Positions 47,855 to 57,780 of a stretch of 64,000 bases of DNA are shown piece by piece. Below the pieces are notes generated by a model. The model saw only the letters and a list, made by a program, of their open reading frames with translations. It searched no databases and had not been told where the DNA came from. The stretch comes from Chrysolina oricalcia (taxonomy: Eukaryota > Arthropoda > Insecta > Coleoptera > Chrysomelidae). The stretch's first letter is position 1. The number at the start of each line of letters is the position of its first letter. The DNA lies in contig OX101815.2 of NCBI GenBank assembly GCA_944452925.2, forward strand, positions 65,524,939 through 65,588,938, read 5' to 3'. Both the position numbers and the translations under genes were made by a program.

Positions 47855-48905
47855 CAATCTGTCTGATGTGAGTCAGTGGAGTGAACATTCATTCAATTGA
47901 ACATTTTGAAGGTGGATGGGGAAGGAGTGGTGAGGCTTTGTGGGGGGAGGGGGACGTCAATGTTTCCTTCTCTTCGACGGACCAGGCCCAAGCAAATCCG
48001 CCAAGTCGCCCCCTTCATCATCCTGGATCTCCTGAAATAGGACGAAAATATAAATTTTTCGAATATCCCAAGGTAAAATCTTTGTTGAGGAGTCTTAATA
48101 TAAATGACATACACGTGTTGGTAAGTATGAATTGATAGAAATAACGGCTCTATAAGGTATGGGTGAATAATAAATAGAAATTATCGTAACTTTCAGCAAT
48201 AATAACAGTGTGAGAATACCTGATGTAGTTCCTCGACAACAGTATCTCCAGCGAGTTAGTTGACTGAATAGGCGAGCAGCCTATCCATCTCGTCATTGTC
48301 GTTGAACTCGTCCAAATTAAGGATGTTGACATCGTCGTCCCAGACACTGCTGCACCTGGTGGTATGTGCGAAATGAATGTAGCTTTGCAGCATCTTGCGT
48401 AGGAGGAAGTCTGGCTAGGTTAAAACTGGTCTTGGCTGCAACCTTTGTGAAGAGCTGGTGGCGCAAGTCATTGATGGTTTGACTGGACCTTTTCCCACCG
48501 TACAGCTCGAAGAGGATTTTCTCCCCAGCTTGAGTTTCCCTCGGCCGAAGAAGCACGAGATGGAATCACTGCCACTGAAGGCGTGAGTAAAAGGGATGAG
48601 ATGGCTGTCCTCAGATGTCGAGGTGGTGATGTGGAAAACGTCTGACGATGCCTCTTCCACAATTTGGAAGGTATATAGTACCTGTCTGATTTGAGTCAGT
48701 GGAGTGGAGGAGGCGTTGAATTTATTCAAACATTCACATCAAGTGTATACAAAATATTAATTGAAGGTGTTTCCTCCTCTTTCGGGGCCAAGCAAATCCG
48801 CCAATCCGCATTCACCAGTGCAATATTTATCGTCCTTGATAATAGTATCCAGCAAGTTGGTTAGTTGAATAGTCGATTAGCCTATCCATCTCGTCATATT
48901 AGGTT
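47855..48905. repeat. Old direct duplication (47855-48310 / 48680-48905)
   Basis: The order TGTCTGAT-TGAGTCAGTGGAGTG, CCAAGCAAATCCGCCAA, AGTATCCAGC and CTATCCATCTCGTCAT occurs twice, with a shorter second copy. It suggests partial duplication of this element's coding region. Confidence 0.6.
48150..48729 (-). pseudogene. Uncharacterised TE-associated protein, central part
   Basis: Minus strand pieces: PFTHAFSGSDSISCFFGRGK (48600), then GEKILFELYGGKRSSQTIND, LFTKVAAKTSFNLARLPPTQ, DAAKLHSFRTYHQVQQCLG (48370-48520), then an acidic tail (DDDVNILNLDEFNDNDEMDR). I recall the H-A-F-x-G-x-D and LPPT-x-DAA-x-H-x-R-x-Y-x-QVQ-x-(W)LG pattern from uncharacterised invertebrate proteins that also carry a cysteine-rich C-terminus like the one at 52521-52850. 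Function is unknown. Frameshifts separate the pieces. Confidence 0.5.
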
Positions 48906-49017
48906 CACAGAAATCCTCATTAGGTTCTAATCCATTAGGTATCGTCATTCCTATATATGTGAATCTCCCCCTCCCAACCCATTCACAATATCCTTCACTC
49001 ATATAATACAGGTTATT

Positions 49018-49305
49018 GAAGACTTAAACCTGAAAATGAGCTCAATTTTCTATTATGGAAAATTTGCCAAATTTTGAAAAGTTGTATCTCGGTATCTATC
49101 GGAGCATGCCTCTTCATGGTCAAAATGGGAAAAACCAAAAAAATACTGAAATTTAACAGTTTTTGGGATTTTCAAAAGTGATCCCGGGGGCTGCCGAGGT
49201 CGAAAACTTGGGATTGTCAGCTCAGTCACATCCCATCTAAGCCAAAAAAAGAAACCTACTACCACCATTTGATGCCACTTAGGCCTATGCTTTCATGACA
49301 AGGTT
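49018..49305. repeat. Right arm of ~300-bp inverted repeat
   Basis: Partner of 47515-47825. Confidence 0.75.
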
Positions 49306-49442
49306 ACTGGATTAGATGAGAAACGGCCAAATTTGTTATTCAACTCAACGCTTGGTCATAGGGAACCTGTAGAAAGTGAAATCTGAAATATCGAAAAAAT
49401 TGTGATACGTCCTTTGGGCTCATATAACAATTTGGGGGGGTC

Positions 49443-49935
49443 ATGAAACATACTCAGAACGATGCTGCTTTATGAAGAAATAACTTTAGTAACTGTGCCG
49501 CCTATTCTTGGTGGTGCAAATGACTGTAATAATAATAATAATAATTTTTCATCTGAAGATGAGCTTTTCCGACAAAATAATCATGTACGGCATGCCTCAA
49601 GTTGGTAGATTGTGAAATAATAATGTCCTAGAACCTACTACCGTACAAAAATAATGGGACTGGAAGCCAGGAAAAGTTTTCAATTTCAGAAAATTAAATA
49701 AAAAATCCTGGATTCCGGTAACATTATTTTTGTACGGCAGTAGGTTCTAGGAGGTTATTATTTCATAATCTACCACCGTGAGGAATGCCGTACAGGAATA
49801 TTTTGTCGGAAAACCACATCTTCAGCTGAAAAATTAGTATAATTATTATTACAGTCATTTGCACCACCAAGAATTGACGGCATAGTGACTAAAGTTATTT
49901 TTCCATCTAGCAGCATCGTTCTGAATATGTTTCAT
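49443..49935. mobile_element. 493-bp palindromic (foldback/MITE-like) element
   Basis: ATGAAACATACTCAGAACGA at the left and its complement at the right continue as paired arms of about 225 bp each (TTTGCACCACCAAGAATTG, CTGTACGGCATTCCTCA-type blocks) around a short centre. No coding frame. It abuts a TA microsatellite. Confidence 0.85.
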
Positions 49936-49936
49936 G

Positions 49937-49937
<1 letters not shown>

Positions 49938-50004
<67 letters not shown>
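49938..50004. repeat. (TA)n microsatellite
   Basis: About 33 TA units. Two further TA tracts occur at 50588-50622 and 52429-52460. Confidence 0.95.
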
Positions 50005-50007
<3 letters not shown>

Positions 50008-50582
50008 CTTGTAGTCTATTAGGACGGCAGTATAGCTATTTCAAGTACCTCAGAAAAGGTTGGCAATATGCTTATCGGTCACAATTCTTCAAACGCAAGG
50101 CGATATGATTTCTCTAGAAATAGTTTTATATCGGCTATTTTCCATAGTTAAGGAAATGTACTGTATAGTCCAATAATATAAGGATTCAAAAGGTCGTTTT
50201 CAGGAAAAAACTGCGGAACTTCCTTTCTCAACGGATTTTTATGGTTAAGAGGGTACTGAATCCGAATCTGAAGTTTGCTATCATGGCAGCCATCGGTTTC
50301 ACACTCAAAATCGCGAAAAACCGCCAAAAATAGCGGTTATAAAAGGTTTTTCGCCTATAACACGACAACGATCGAAGCGTTTTTCAGAGAAAGTTTTTAC
50401 ATATCAAATTGTAGTATAAGCCAATACCTACGAAATTAAAGAAACAAATGAGGAATCAGACCATTTTTCGCGGAGTAAGGATTTAAAAAAAAATGGCGTT
50501 AAGTAGCGAAGTTGGCTAAAACGCGAAAACCACTTCGAAAATGTCTGCTGGTGCCCTATTATCATTCTTTCACCCCTATAAT

Positions 50583-50625
<43 letters not shown>

Positions 50626-50631
50626 TATATA

Positions 50632-51865
50632 CAGTGACCGCCAAAAAGTATGTACCATATGGGAAAAAATTTTATTATTGAAGTATTGGAAAAAATATTC
50701 TGGGGAAAAGTTTGTGCATGTCCGATAACCTAAAAATCGATTTTGACACATGTCACGTGATCGCTAGAATGGCGGCAAAATGAAAAAAATTGCAATGCAA
50801 AGGCAAAAAAAGGGGTAAAATGGCAAGATATCAAAAAAAGTTATTTGAAAAAGTCACTTAGAATTCAATTTTATACACATGAACGAAGTTTCAAGAGATA
50901 ATTCAAAAAAATTGAAAATAGCAATTTTTTAAAAATATTTTTCCATCTATTTAAAAATATTAGTTTTTTTCTTATGAATAGCTTGACTATACTGAAACAT
51001 TTGCATTTTAATGATAATGACAAAACTTTCTCATTTTCTCCACACCAGAGGGCACTAAATTAAAAAAATTGGTTTTTGTCAGAACCCTCGCTGTTACATT
51101 GGTTCTTATCTAACAGTTATATCAGAATTCCAAGACTATTGTGTTTATATGGCAATCTAGAAACACCATGTTTCCTGTTTTTAATCAAGTTTCAATAATA
51201 ATGCTGTATGAGCGTTTTACTTTGCACATAAACTTTATGAATCTTTAATTTGACGCTCAATTTTCAAGTTTATGTGCGAAGTGAAACGCTCATGCACGAT
51301 TATCATCGGGACTTGATTATAATCTGGAAATTACCATGTTTTTGGAGTGTCATGTCATCACAATGGTCGTGGAATTCGGATATAACTGTTTGATACGATC
51401 CGATGTAACAGCAAGGGTTCTGACAAATTCCCATTTTTTCAATTTAGTGCCTTCTGGTGTGGAGAAAATGTGGAGAAAAGTTTTATCATTATTATTAAAA
51501 TGCAAATGTTGCAGTATAGTCAAGCTATTCATAAAAAAAAAAATATTTTTAAATAGATGAGAAAATATTTAAAAAAAATTGCTATTTTCAATTTTTTTGA
51601 ATTATCTCTTGAAACTTCGTTTATGGGTATAAAATTGAATTATAAGTGATTTTTTCAAATAACTTTTTTTTTGCCATCTTACCCCTTTTTTTGCCTTTGC
51701 ATTGCAATTTTTTTCATTTTGCCGCCATTCTAGCGATCACGTGACATGTGTCAAAATCGATTTTTAGGTAGATTTTTAGGCACAAACTTTTCCCCAGAAT
51801 ATTTTTTCCAATACTCCAATAATAAAATTTTTTCCCATATGGTACATACTTTTTGGCGGTCACTG
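50632..51865. mobile_element. 1.23-kb near-perfect palindrome with Tc1-like ends
   Basis: CAGTGACCGCCAAAAAGTATG at 50632 and its complement ending 51865 lie inside TA repeats. The arms pair almost to the centre (about 51246), where TTTGCACATAAACTT and AAGTTTATGTGCGAAG face each other. CAGTG-x-GGCG/CGCC ends and a TA target fit a non-autonomous Tc1/mariner-type foldback. It has no coding capacity. Confidence 0.88.
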
Positions 51866-51873
51866 TATATATA

Positions 51874-51940
51874 TATATGCTGAATACTTGTTTCAAGGAG
51901 CAATAAATGTTCCAGTGACTGTAAAACAGTCGAAAACAAT
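51874..51940 (+). repeat. 67-bp direct repeat, copy 1
   Basis: TATATGCTGAATACTTGTTT ... CAGTCGAAAACAAT, identical to 52324-52390. The two copies flank the minus-strand hammerhead repeat. Part of it also recurs inverted at 52391-52428. Confidence 0.9.
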
Positions 51941-51944
51941 CCTT

Positions 51945-52250
51945 TAGGAACTCACTATACCGTTGTATAGATTGTATGGCATATGTCCGACAGAAAACAA
52001 CTACTTCTCTGGCTAATACCTCGACAGATATTGAATTATATCTGTCAGACATATGTGCAAAGATCCTTACTTTGAAGGAACAACTTTGCAAGAGCTCTCA
52101 GAGACAGACAGCAGGACACCGCCTGATCCAAACAAGGAACCAACTGCAGCCCGGTTTCGGGATGAAGTCCCTCATCAGTGCAGTCCAGGTTATCACGGTT
52201 GTATACACGCGGGGGCCCGGTGCCCGTCATCGTTCGCCGGGATGAACACT
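51945..52250 (-). repeat. Hammerhead-associated repeat, minus copy
   Basis: Read on the minus strand: a hammerhead-like motif (52138-52191), about 100 bp of unrelated linker, then TAATTCAATATCTGTCGAGG and TATTAGCCAGAGAAGTAGTT. The last two blocks match the plus copy at 55600-55680 and a fragment at 22915. No RT frame is attached. Comparable short ribozyme-bearing repeats are Penelope-like terminal repeats and retrozymes. Confidence 0.7.
52138..52191 (-). ncRNA. Hammerhead ribozyme motif (probably inactive)
   Basis: Minus strand: stem I 5' side AACC-TGG-ACTGCA, core CTGATGA, stem II GGGA/TCCC with loop CTTCA, core GAAA, stem III region, stem I 3' side TGCAGT-T-GGTT. Stem I has six inner pairs, a 3x1 internal loop and four outer pairs. 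The segment after GAA is ACCGGGC; an active motif of this shape needs ACCGGTC, so the U before the cleavage base is changed to G. Confidence 0.75.
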
Positions 52251-52323
52251 GCAATCGCTTACAGGATCCACCACGGCAACAGATTAGAGAGCGCTCCAGA
52301 AGGACATTTCGGATACGAAATGG

Positions 52324-52424
52324 TATATGCTGAATACTTGTTTCAAGGAGCAATAAATGTTCCAGTGACTGTAAAACAGTCGAAAACAATTCCATAGTGA
52401 GTTCCTAAAGGATTGTTTTCGACT

Positions 52425-52428
<4 letters not shown>
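52324..52428 (+). repeat. 67-bp direct repeat, copy 2, with inverted extension
   Basis: 52324-52390 equals 51874-51940. 52391-52428 is the complement of about 51920-51957, so this end can fold on itself. Confidence 0.85.
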
Positions 52429-52464
<36 letters not shown>

Positions 52465-52520
52465 ACAAGTACTCACTTTCTTAAATCTCAATGGAAAATT
52501 GAATTCAGGTTGCATAAATT

Positions 52521-52850
52521 GTGGAAGAAATTACGACACAATCGACCACTCCCTCCCAGTCTGTTGTTAACATGCTCCCTACTCCGCACTTATTTACCCC
52601 TCTCGCCCCTTCCTGCCTACCAACAGAGGAGTGTGGTTGGCGGATAGTCCAGGGGAACTTGATCCCTATAACCACCCTCAAAGATCCAGCCCCTGACAAG
52701 CTGCTGACGTTGATAAGCTGCAAGTGTCAGAAGGGGTGCAGGGGCAATTGTGGCTGCAGAAAAATTGGATTATTCTGCACAAGGTAGTATGACTGTGATG
52801 GTCACTGCTGTAATCAAGAAATCATCTTTGATGAGGGCGACGGTACACAC
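52521..52850 (+). pseudogene. Uncharacterised TE-associated protein, cysteine-rich C-terminus
   Basis: Plus frame: CLPTEECGWRIVQGNLIPIT, KDPAPDKLLTLISCKCQKGC, RGNCGCRKIGLFCTR, a stop, then YDCDGHCCNQ. The spacing CKC-x3-C-x3-CGC-x6-C ... CDGHC resembles tesmin/CXC-type cysteine clusters. It would follow the LPPT...QVQ-x-LG region seen at 48150-48729. Here that region is absent and one in-frame stop lies within the cysteine cluster. CAGGTTGCATAAATTG at 52506 could be a splice acceptor. Function unknown. Confidence 0.5.
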
Positions 52851-53615
52851 GAACTTCTGGAGTCACCGCTTTTATCTGATAATCTTGAAGAAGTTGGAGG
52901 TACTTTAGAACATCATTATATCTTATCAACTCGCATGTGATATATTCATTTATTTTCTGTTACAGTGGACCCACCAACAGATGAGAGCCAACCCTGTTAC
53001 AAGCGCCCATAATTGTCCTCTCTCGTTACCCCGGGTCCATCTGCTTTACAACGATGACAGACGAAACTATGACGATAGGTAAGTAATGTGGTATCCTGTA
53101 CACCTGCTTATAAGAATTTACTTGAATGAAACTATCTTTCTTTATCTCTGAAGACAAAATAGATCTATAGAATCTGTTTTCTCTGTTTCCAGATGGAGCT
53201 GTACCCAATTACAATTGGAGTTGTCCACTTTCTACAATTCTACATTTCAACAACAATTAACTATATCTGAATCTTAACATACCAATTTTATATAATAATA
53301 TGAAAGTGTATGATAATAATAAGCTGTCAATAAACATAAGCTAAAAATAAATTGTCGTTCAGTACAACCACCTCCTTGTGTCAACTGTACTTGATAGAGT
53401 GGGGTCAAAAAATGCTCACATTGCTCACTGACGTTCGGCAGTTTAGTAAAAGTGGCCAATTGTACAATAATTTATAGCCTAAATTTGATTTTTCGTTGAG
53501 ATTTGAGAAAGAGAGTACTTGTGAAGTGACCTAATAGGTGAGTAGGTGCCTCATTGACGTTTGGTAATGTGAGCTGTACATATGGAAACATATAATATTT
53601 AATTATAGGAGTAAA
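52851..53615. other. No supported gene
   Basis: Interior of the inverted-repeat element; only short frames with no recognisable motif. Confidence 0.35.
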
Positions 53616-54009
53616 AGAAGAATAATAGGCCACCATCAAACATTTTCGAGGTGGTATTCGCGTTTTTAGACGACTTCGCTACGTATCGCCATTTTTCAAA
53701 AGATCATAACTCCGCGAAAAATGGTCCGATTTCGAATTTGTTTTTTTCGTTTTGTAGGTATTAGCTTAAGCTACAATTAACTGTACAATGACTTTCTTTT
53801 AAAAACACTTCGTTGTCGTGTTATATGCGAAAAAACCTTAATTACCGCTAGTTTGGATGGTTTTTCGCGGTTTTGAGTATGAAGCCGATGGCTGCAGTGG
53901 TAGCAAACTTCAGATTCAGATTCAGCATCACAAAAAACATAAAAATCCGTTGAGAAAGAAAGTTCCACAGTTTTTTCCTTGCCAAACCCTTATATTATTG
54001 GACTAGTAA

Positions 54010-55440
54010 GGAATTATTTAGTTTCAAAAATATTATACATATTCATTGTATCGTTTCCTACAGCATTGGGGTGGATGATATTTATGGTCTGGTGAACAAA
54101 TAAGTCATTTATCTAATGGAATTTAAAATCTGAATCTACAATCTTAGTAGTAGCATAGGACAAGACGAGGTGTTCAGCAGGTTCTCTTGATGGACATGGA
54201 AAATTTGGAAATTTCACTAGAATCTTTCAGGTTATCTGGTATTGAGTTCGATGTACTGTGAATAAAACTATACGTTTTTAAAGTTTTCCAGAGATAATTT
54301 TTGTTATTTAATAGCAGAATTTGTATAATTCCTCACATCCTTGTAAAACTGTATTTCATGTTGTTATTTCTTTTACGGTTTATCTCCATCAGGATACGGT
54401 TAATAAGCTGAACTCAGAGGCACTATGTGAAATACTTATAATATAAATGACTAATCCCTTCTCCATGTTCCGCCATTGCGACGCCTGGAAAGGAACACCA
54501 AAAGGCATGCATAATATTCAATGCCTATATATTTCCATAAAGATCAACAAAGTAAAAGGTGTGTCGCCTAGATTTCGAAATTATCTCCCAAAGCACTTTA
54601 ATGAATATAATACAATTCCAGACTGTGTTTCAACCGGGTGTATAACAAGACTCTCCGTCTGAATTAACAATGAATAATAGCTCTTGTTTGGCAACAATTA
54701 TACTACGTGAAGTGCTTTCCATTTTCCTCGAGTCGTAGGGGTTATGGAAACTCGTGTGGGCGGTTCTTATATGCAACTGGCGTTCGTGGTAGGCGCTGAC
54801 GTAACCTCGAATTGGGTGTAAACGTGGGTTTTCCAACCGTGAAAATGTGATTTGTGAGAGGTTGTATGAAATTTTCGTTGAAATATTATGCATGTAATCT
54901 CCAAAAAATATCAGGATATTCTCTGAGCGGACTTGATGTTTTTATGAGAGTGGACGTAAACAAAAAACCCTTGTAAATATCCCTCGCTACAACAAATTCA
55001 TTAGTATCATTAATTCAATTTGGCATTGATAAAATGAAGAAAAAAAATCTAGAGTTGAGTTTCTGAGAAGAGCTTTTGTCTGGAGTCTTGCCGAAGAAAG
55101 GTTCTCTTATATATTTATATATATATTTATATGCCGGATTGTTCAAAATCTATTTCTTATTATTTAATAATTATCTCATGTCAAGCAATGTTGAAAAAGT
55201 ATGTAAAATATCACTTCACAATGAGGTCGACAAAGTTTGGGCCCTAGAGCATTTTTCCTAACAAAAATACTAGTAGAAAATCAACTGTGCCATCACCTGG
55301 AAGACATGCTTTAGATATATTCGTCATTCGTTATTTACCAATTTGTTATAAATATTTAAATAACAAAAAACGTGTATTTTTTTCAATTGTTTTGCTTATA
55401 AAATGAAATGAAATGACTGCAACGAATGAATCGATAACCA
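54010..55440. other. No feature recognised
   Basis: Short frames only. A frame at 54447-54662 has PRFRNYLPKHFNEYNTIPDC, of unknown nature. Nothing else could be supported. Confidence 0.35.
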
Positions 55441-55454
55441 AATCCATTTCATTC

Positions 55455-55700
55455 GTTGCAGTCATTAGTTATTGACTGCTGGACCTACCCTATACTGATG
55501 AGGGGCAACACCCCGAAATCGATATATAGGTGGTCCGAATGTTTCGATGAACATTTCCATGCAACAAGCAATTGCAGAGAAAACCTTGTAGGAACTCTGC
55601 ACGGAAATTTCATCAGATGTAATTCAATGTTCGTCGTGGCATTAGCCAGGAAAGTAATTGTTTTCTGATGGATTTTCGACCCAACTTTTCCTATTGTACA
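55455..55700 (+). repeat. Hammerhead-associated repeat, plus copy
   Basis: Begins with the ribozyme at 55481 and continues about 100 bp to TGTAATTCAATGTTCGTCG and GGCATTAGCCAGGAAAGTAA, followed by TTGTTTTCTGATGG. Same order as the minus copy near 52 kb. Flanking GTTGCAGTCATT and its relatives at 55415-55465 (AATGACTGCAACGAATGAAT inverted against ATTCATTCGTTGCAGTCATT-like sequence) form a further inverted repeat upstream. Confidence 0.75.
55481..55536 (+). ncRNA. Type I hammerhead ribozyme
   Basis: All elements are present. Stem I 5' side GGACC-TAC-CCTATA (55481-55494); core CTGATGA (55495-55501); stem II GGGG/CCCC with loop CAACA (55502-55514); core GAAA (55515-55518). A minimal stem III is formed by A-U and U-A around CG (55518-55523). 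The cleavage triplet ATA ends at 55524, then comes stem I 3' side TATAGG-T-GGTCC (55525-55536). Stem I pairs as 6 + 5 bp around a 3x1 internal loop. Very short stem III is typical of hammerheads in Penelope-like elements and retrozymes. RNA self-cleavage after A55524 is predicted from the consensus. Confidence 0.88.
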
Positions 55701-55734
55701 GGATATTAGCAATGAGCAGTCCTCCGGACATCTT

Positions 55735-55965
55735 ATGCCTCAAGTCATAAGCACATTGTTTGTGAACTACAGTTTTCTTCTCCTAAGACTATGAACTAAA
55801 CCTAAGAATTATGTACTCAAAGAATAGGAGTTATGAACTCTCAGTTCTTAGTACTAGTTACAGTGTCATAAACGTTCGCGTTGTTTCCCTATTCATGAAC
55901 TTTTAGTTCCTAATTTTAGGTTTGGGTTCAGTTCTTAGGTACGGGTGCATAAATTGGCCTTTACT
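55735..55965. repeat. Imperfect inverted repeat
   Basis: ATGAACTAAACCTAAGAATTA and TAATTTTAGGTTTGGGTTCAG are imperfect complements about 95 bp apart, and outer blocks (CTCAAGTCATAAGCAC / GGGTGCATAA) also pair weakly. A small MITE is possible. Confidence 0.35.
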
Positions 55966-56301
55966 ATTTTGTACCTGTGATTAGAGCTTTTGTCACTTAA
56001 TAAAATGTCCTCACGGCATCCACAGTTTCCTTCATTGCCAATTTTGAAGACCGTTTCATCACTGGATTTCTGGTATCATAGCAGCGATAAATCACGTAAA
56101 AGACCAAGAGAGCATTTCAAGTTGTCATGTTATAAGTCGTGATGTTTTTGGTAGTGAATCTCATATACCCTTTGAACAATAAAAGTCGAGTCTAGTAATC
56201 CACAGTGGCCAGGTTCTTCTGAAGAAAAATTATTCAAATGGTAAGAAACAGGATTCACTCAATTTGAATAACTCATGTAAATTCAATTATTCGCAATCTT
56301 C

Positions 56302-56362
56302 AATGGAGTAGCGGTCTATCGAAGGGGTGCTGAGCAAGAGGTACCAGGATCGAGTCTTCTGG
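56302..56362 (+). repeat. tRNA-like sequence
   Basis: TGGAGTAGCGGTCTATCGAA (A-box-like) and CCAGGATCGAGTC (B-box-like) are spaced as in a tRNA; the acceptor stem is not closed. Probably a SINE head. Confidence 0.35.
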
Positions 56363-57780
56363 TCATTATTTTTTTCTTTCATTTCATGAGGATAGTTTCA
56401 ATTGTGTTTTGCAATCATTAAAACCATACATCATGGGTGTTTTCCGAATTGCTATTAAAATTTAGGAACTTGATTTTGTATGTACTATGCCTGCAGAACA
56501 AGAAAAATCTAATCTGGCATTGCGGAGGGGTTAATCTTCATCCGGATTTTCCCTATCTTCCATTGAAAAGCTTTGAGGTAGAAATACATCATCATCTGTA
56601 GAAAAGGTTGATAATAATAACTATAATATAACATATTGCATATGAATAAACTGGATATTACAGGTTTGTTGGTCTCCCACTTATGATTTTATAATAGTTT
56701 CAGTGGTTAACTGAGAACAATTTAAAAAACACTAACAAATACTAGCATAACCTATATTTCTACCTAAACAAATGCTGGCTCTGCATCTATTATAATAAGT
56801 AGTTATTGATAACTTTTACTAGACCGATGAACTCATTTTCTGTAAGAACATGTCTGTCTATATACACGCAATGAACATGTTCATGTTTCATTAGCTGTTT
56901 TGTGCGAGTAATTCAACGATCCATCACTCTCCGCCAATCCAATCGGTCAGAGAGAAGGTGGTGCAAAGTTTGCCATTAGTCTTCAGAAACTCCACGAACT
57001 TTTCAAACACCGAAAGCAGTCTTGAGAGAGAATATGCGAAGGCAGGTAGGTGTACCGGGAAGTTAATTATGAGTAAAAAAAAACATCGACATGAACCAAG
57101 ACAAACAAAAAAGTAATCAATGTTGGGGCTACAACCTGACATGAATCATTGAAATTCATCGTCTCAAACAGTAAAACATTACATAGTCATAAAACTAATT
57201 CCCACCGTTTCCAGCCCTGCCGGAGTAATTCAAACTTACTGCCAGAGATTTGTCGGGAACGACAAAAAGTACCATTCTTTCACGGACTTCAGTGTTTCAT
57301 GAAATTAAAGAAAGCACGCGGCCCATAGAAAAAAGACGAACTCGGACTCCGAGGTGTTAATTTCACGTACGATTTAATTTAACAGGCGTGGAAGTCATTT
57401 GATCTTGACTTTCCTCCTTGGAGCTTTTTTGTTGGAAATTACAGTAACGTGTCAACCGTCGAGAAGTGTTGCCGAAGGGCGTACGGGGCATTCTCAGAGT
57501 TTTCTTTTCTAGGAATGGTAATTGCACAATGAAAAAAAAAACATCGGGATAAAGTTTTTCACACTTTTGTCTCCAAATGTGTCTCTAGAGGCCATTTATC
57601 TCCGTAAAAACTCGGAAGTTCTTGCGTCAACATTATTCACTTATAGTTCAATTTTGCATTGATGTTTCTTCTTGTTCATGAGAAAGCTTCATCTCTTCAC
57701 AAATAATTCGGTACATACTGTTGATATCAGGATGTCAGGAAACTCAGCAGGCTCCATCTATAAATCCAGTTTGCTCCTAT
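56363..57780. other. Spacer without recognised features
   Basis: No supported gene. The part around 57180-57520 is less AT-rich and free of TE motifs, so it may be host unique sequence. Confidence 0.35.

Larger units (their letters stand above)
47429..50038. mobile_element. Inverted-repeat element with CTATACTGCCGTCC ends
   Basis: CTATACTGCCGTCC (47429) and its exact complement (ending 50038) are 2.6 kb apart. Inside lies a second, longer inverted repeat (47515-47825 against about 49018-49305), beginning CAGTAACCT and including GGTGGTAGT and GGGATGTGACTGA. A palindrome (49443-49935) and a TA tract follow. A protein remnant sits on the minus strand at 48150-48729. No clear TSD, so outer limits are tentative. 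Confidence 0.5.
50174..53992. mobile_element. Element bounded by ~400-bp inverted repeats, AGTCCAATAATATAAGG ends
   Basis: The left arm (50174 to about 50575) and right arm (about 53620-53992) are imperfect inverted copies. They share AGTCCAATAATATAAGG, TTCTCAACGGATTTTTATG, TAACACGACAACGA and ATTTTTCGCGGAGT blocks. The 3-kb centre contains a 1.2-kb palindrome, the hammerhead repeat and a plus-strand cysteine-rich protein piece. AGT ends and long TIRs are seen in some large DNA transposons, but no polymerase or integrase is present. No TSD was found. Confidence 0.65.

Noticed and set aside
52053..52397. 114-codon plus frame over the hammerhead repeat
   Set aside because: It crosses the ribozyme, the linker and a direct repeat, has no family motif, and the opposite strand is equally open.
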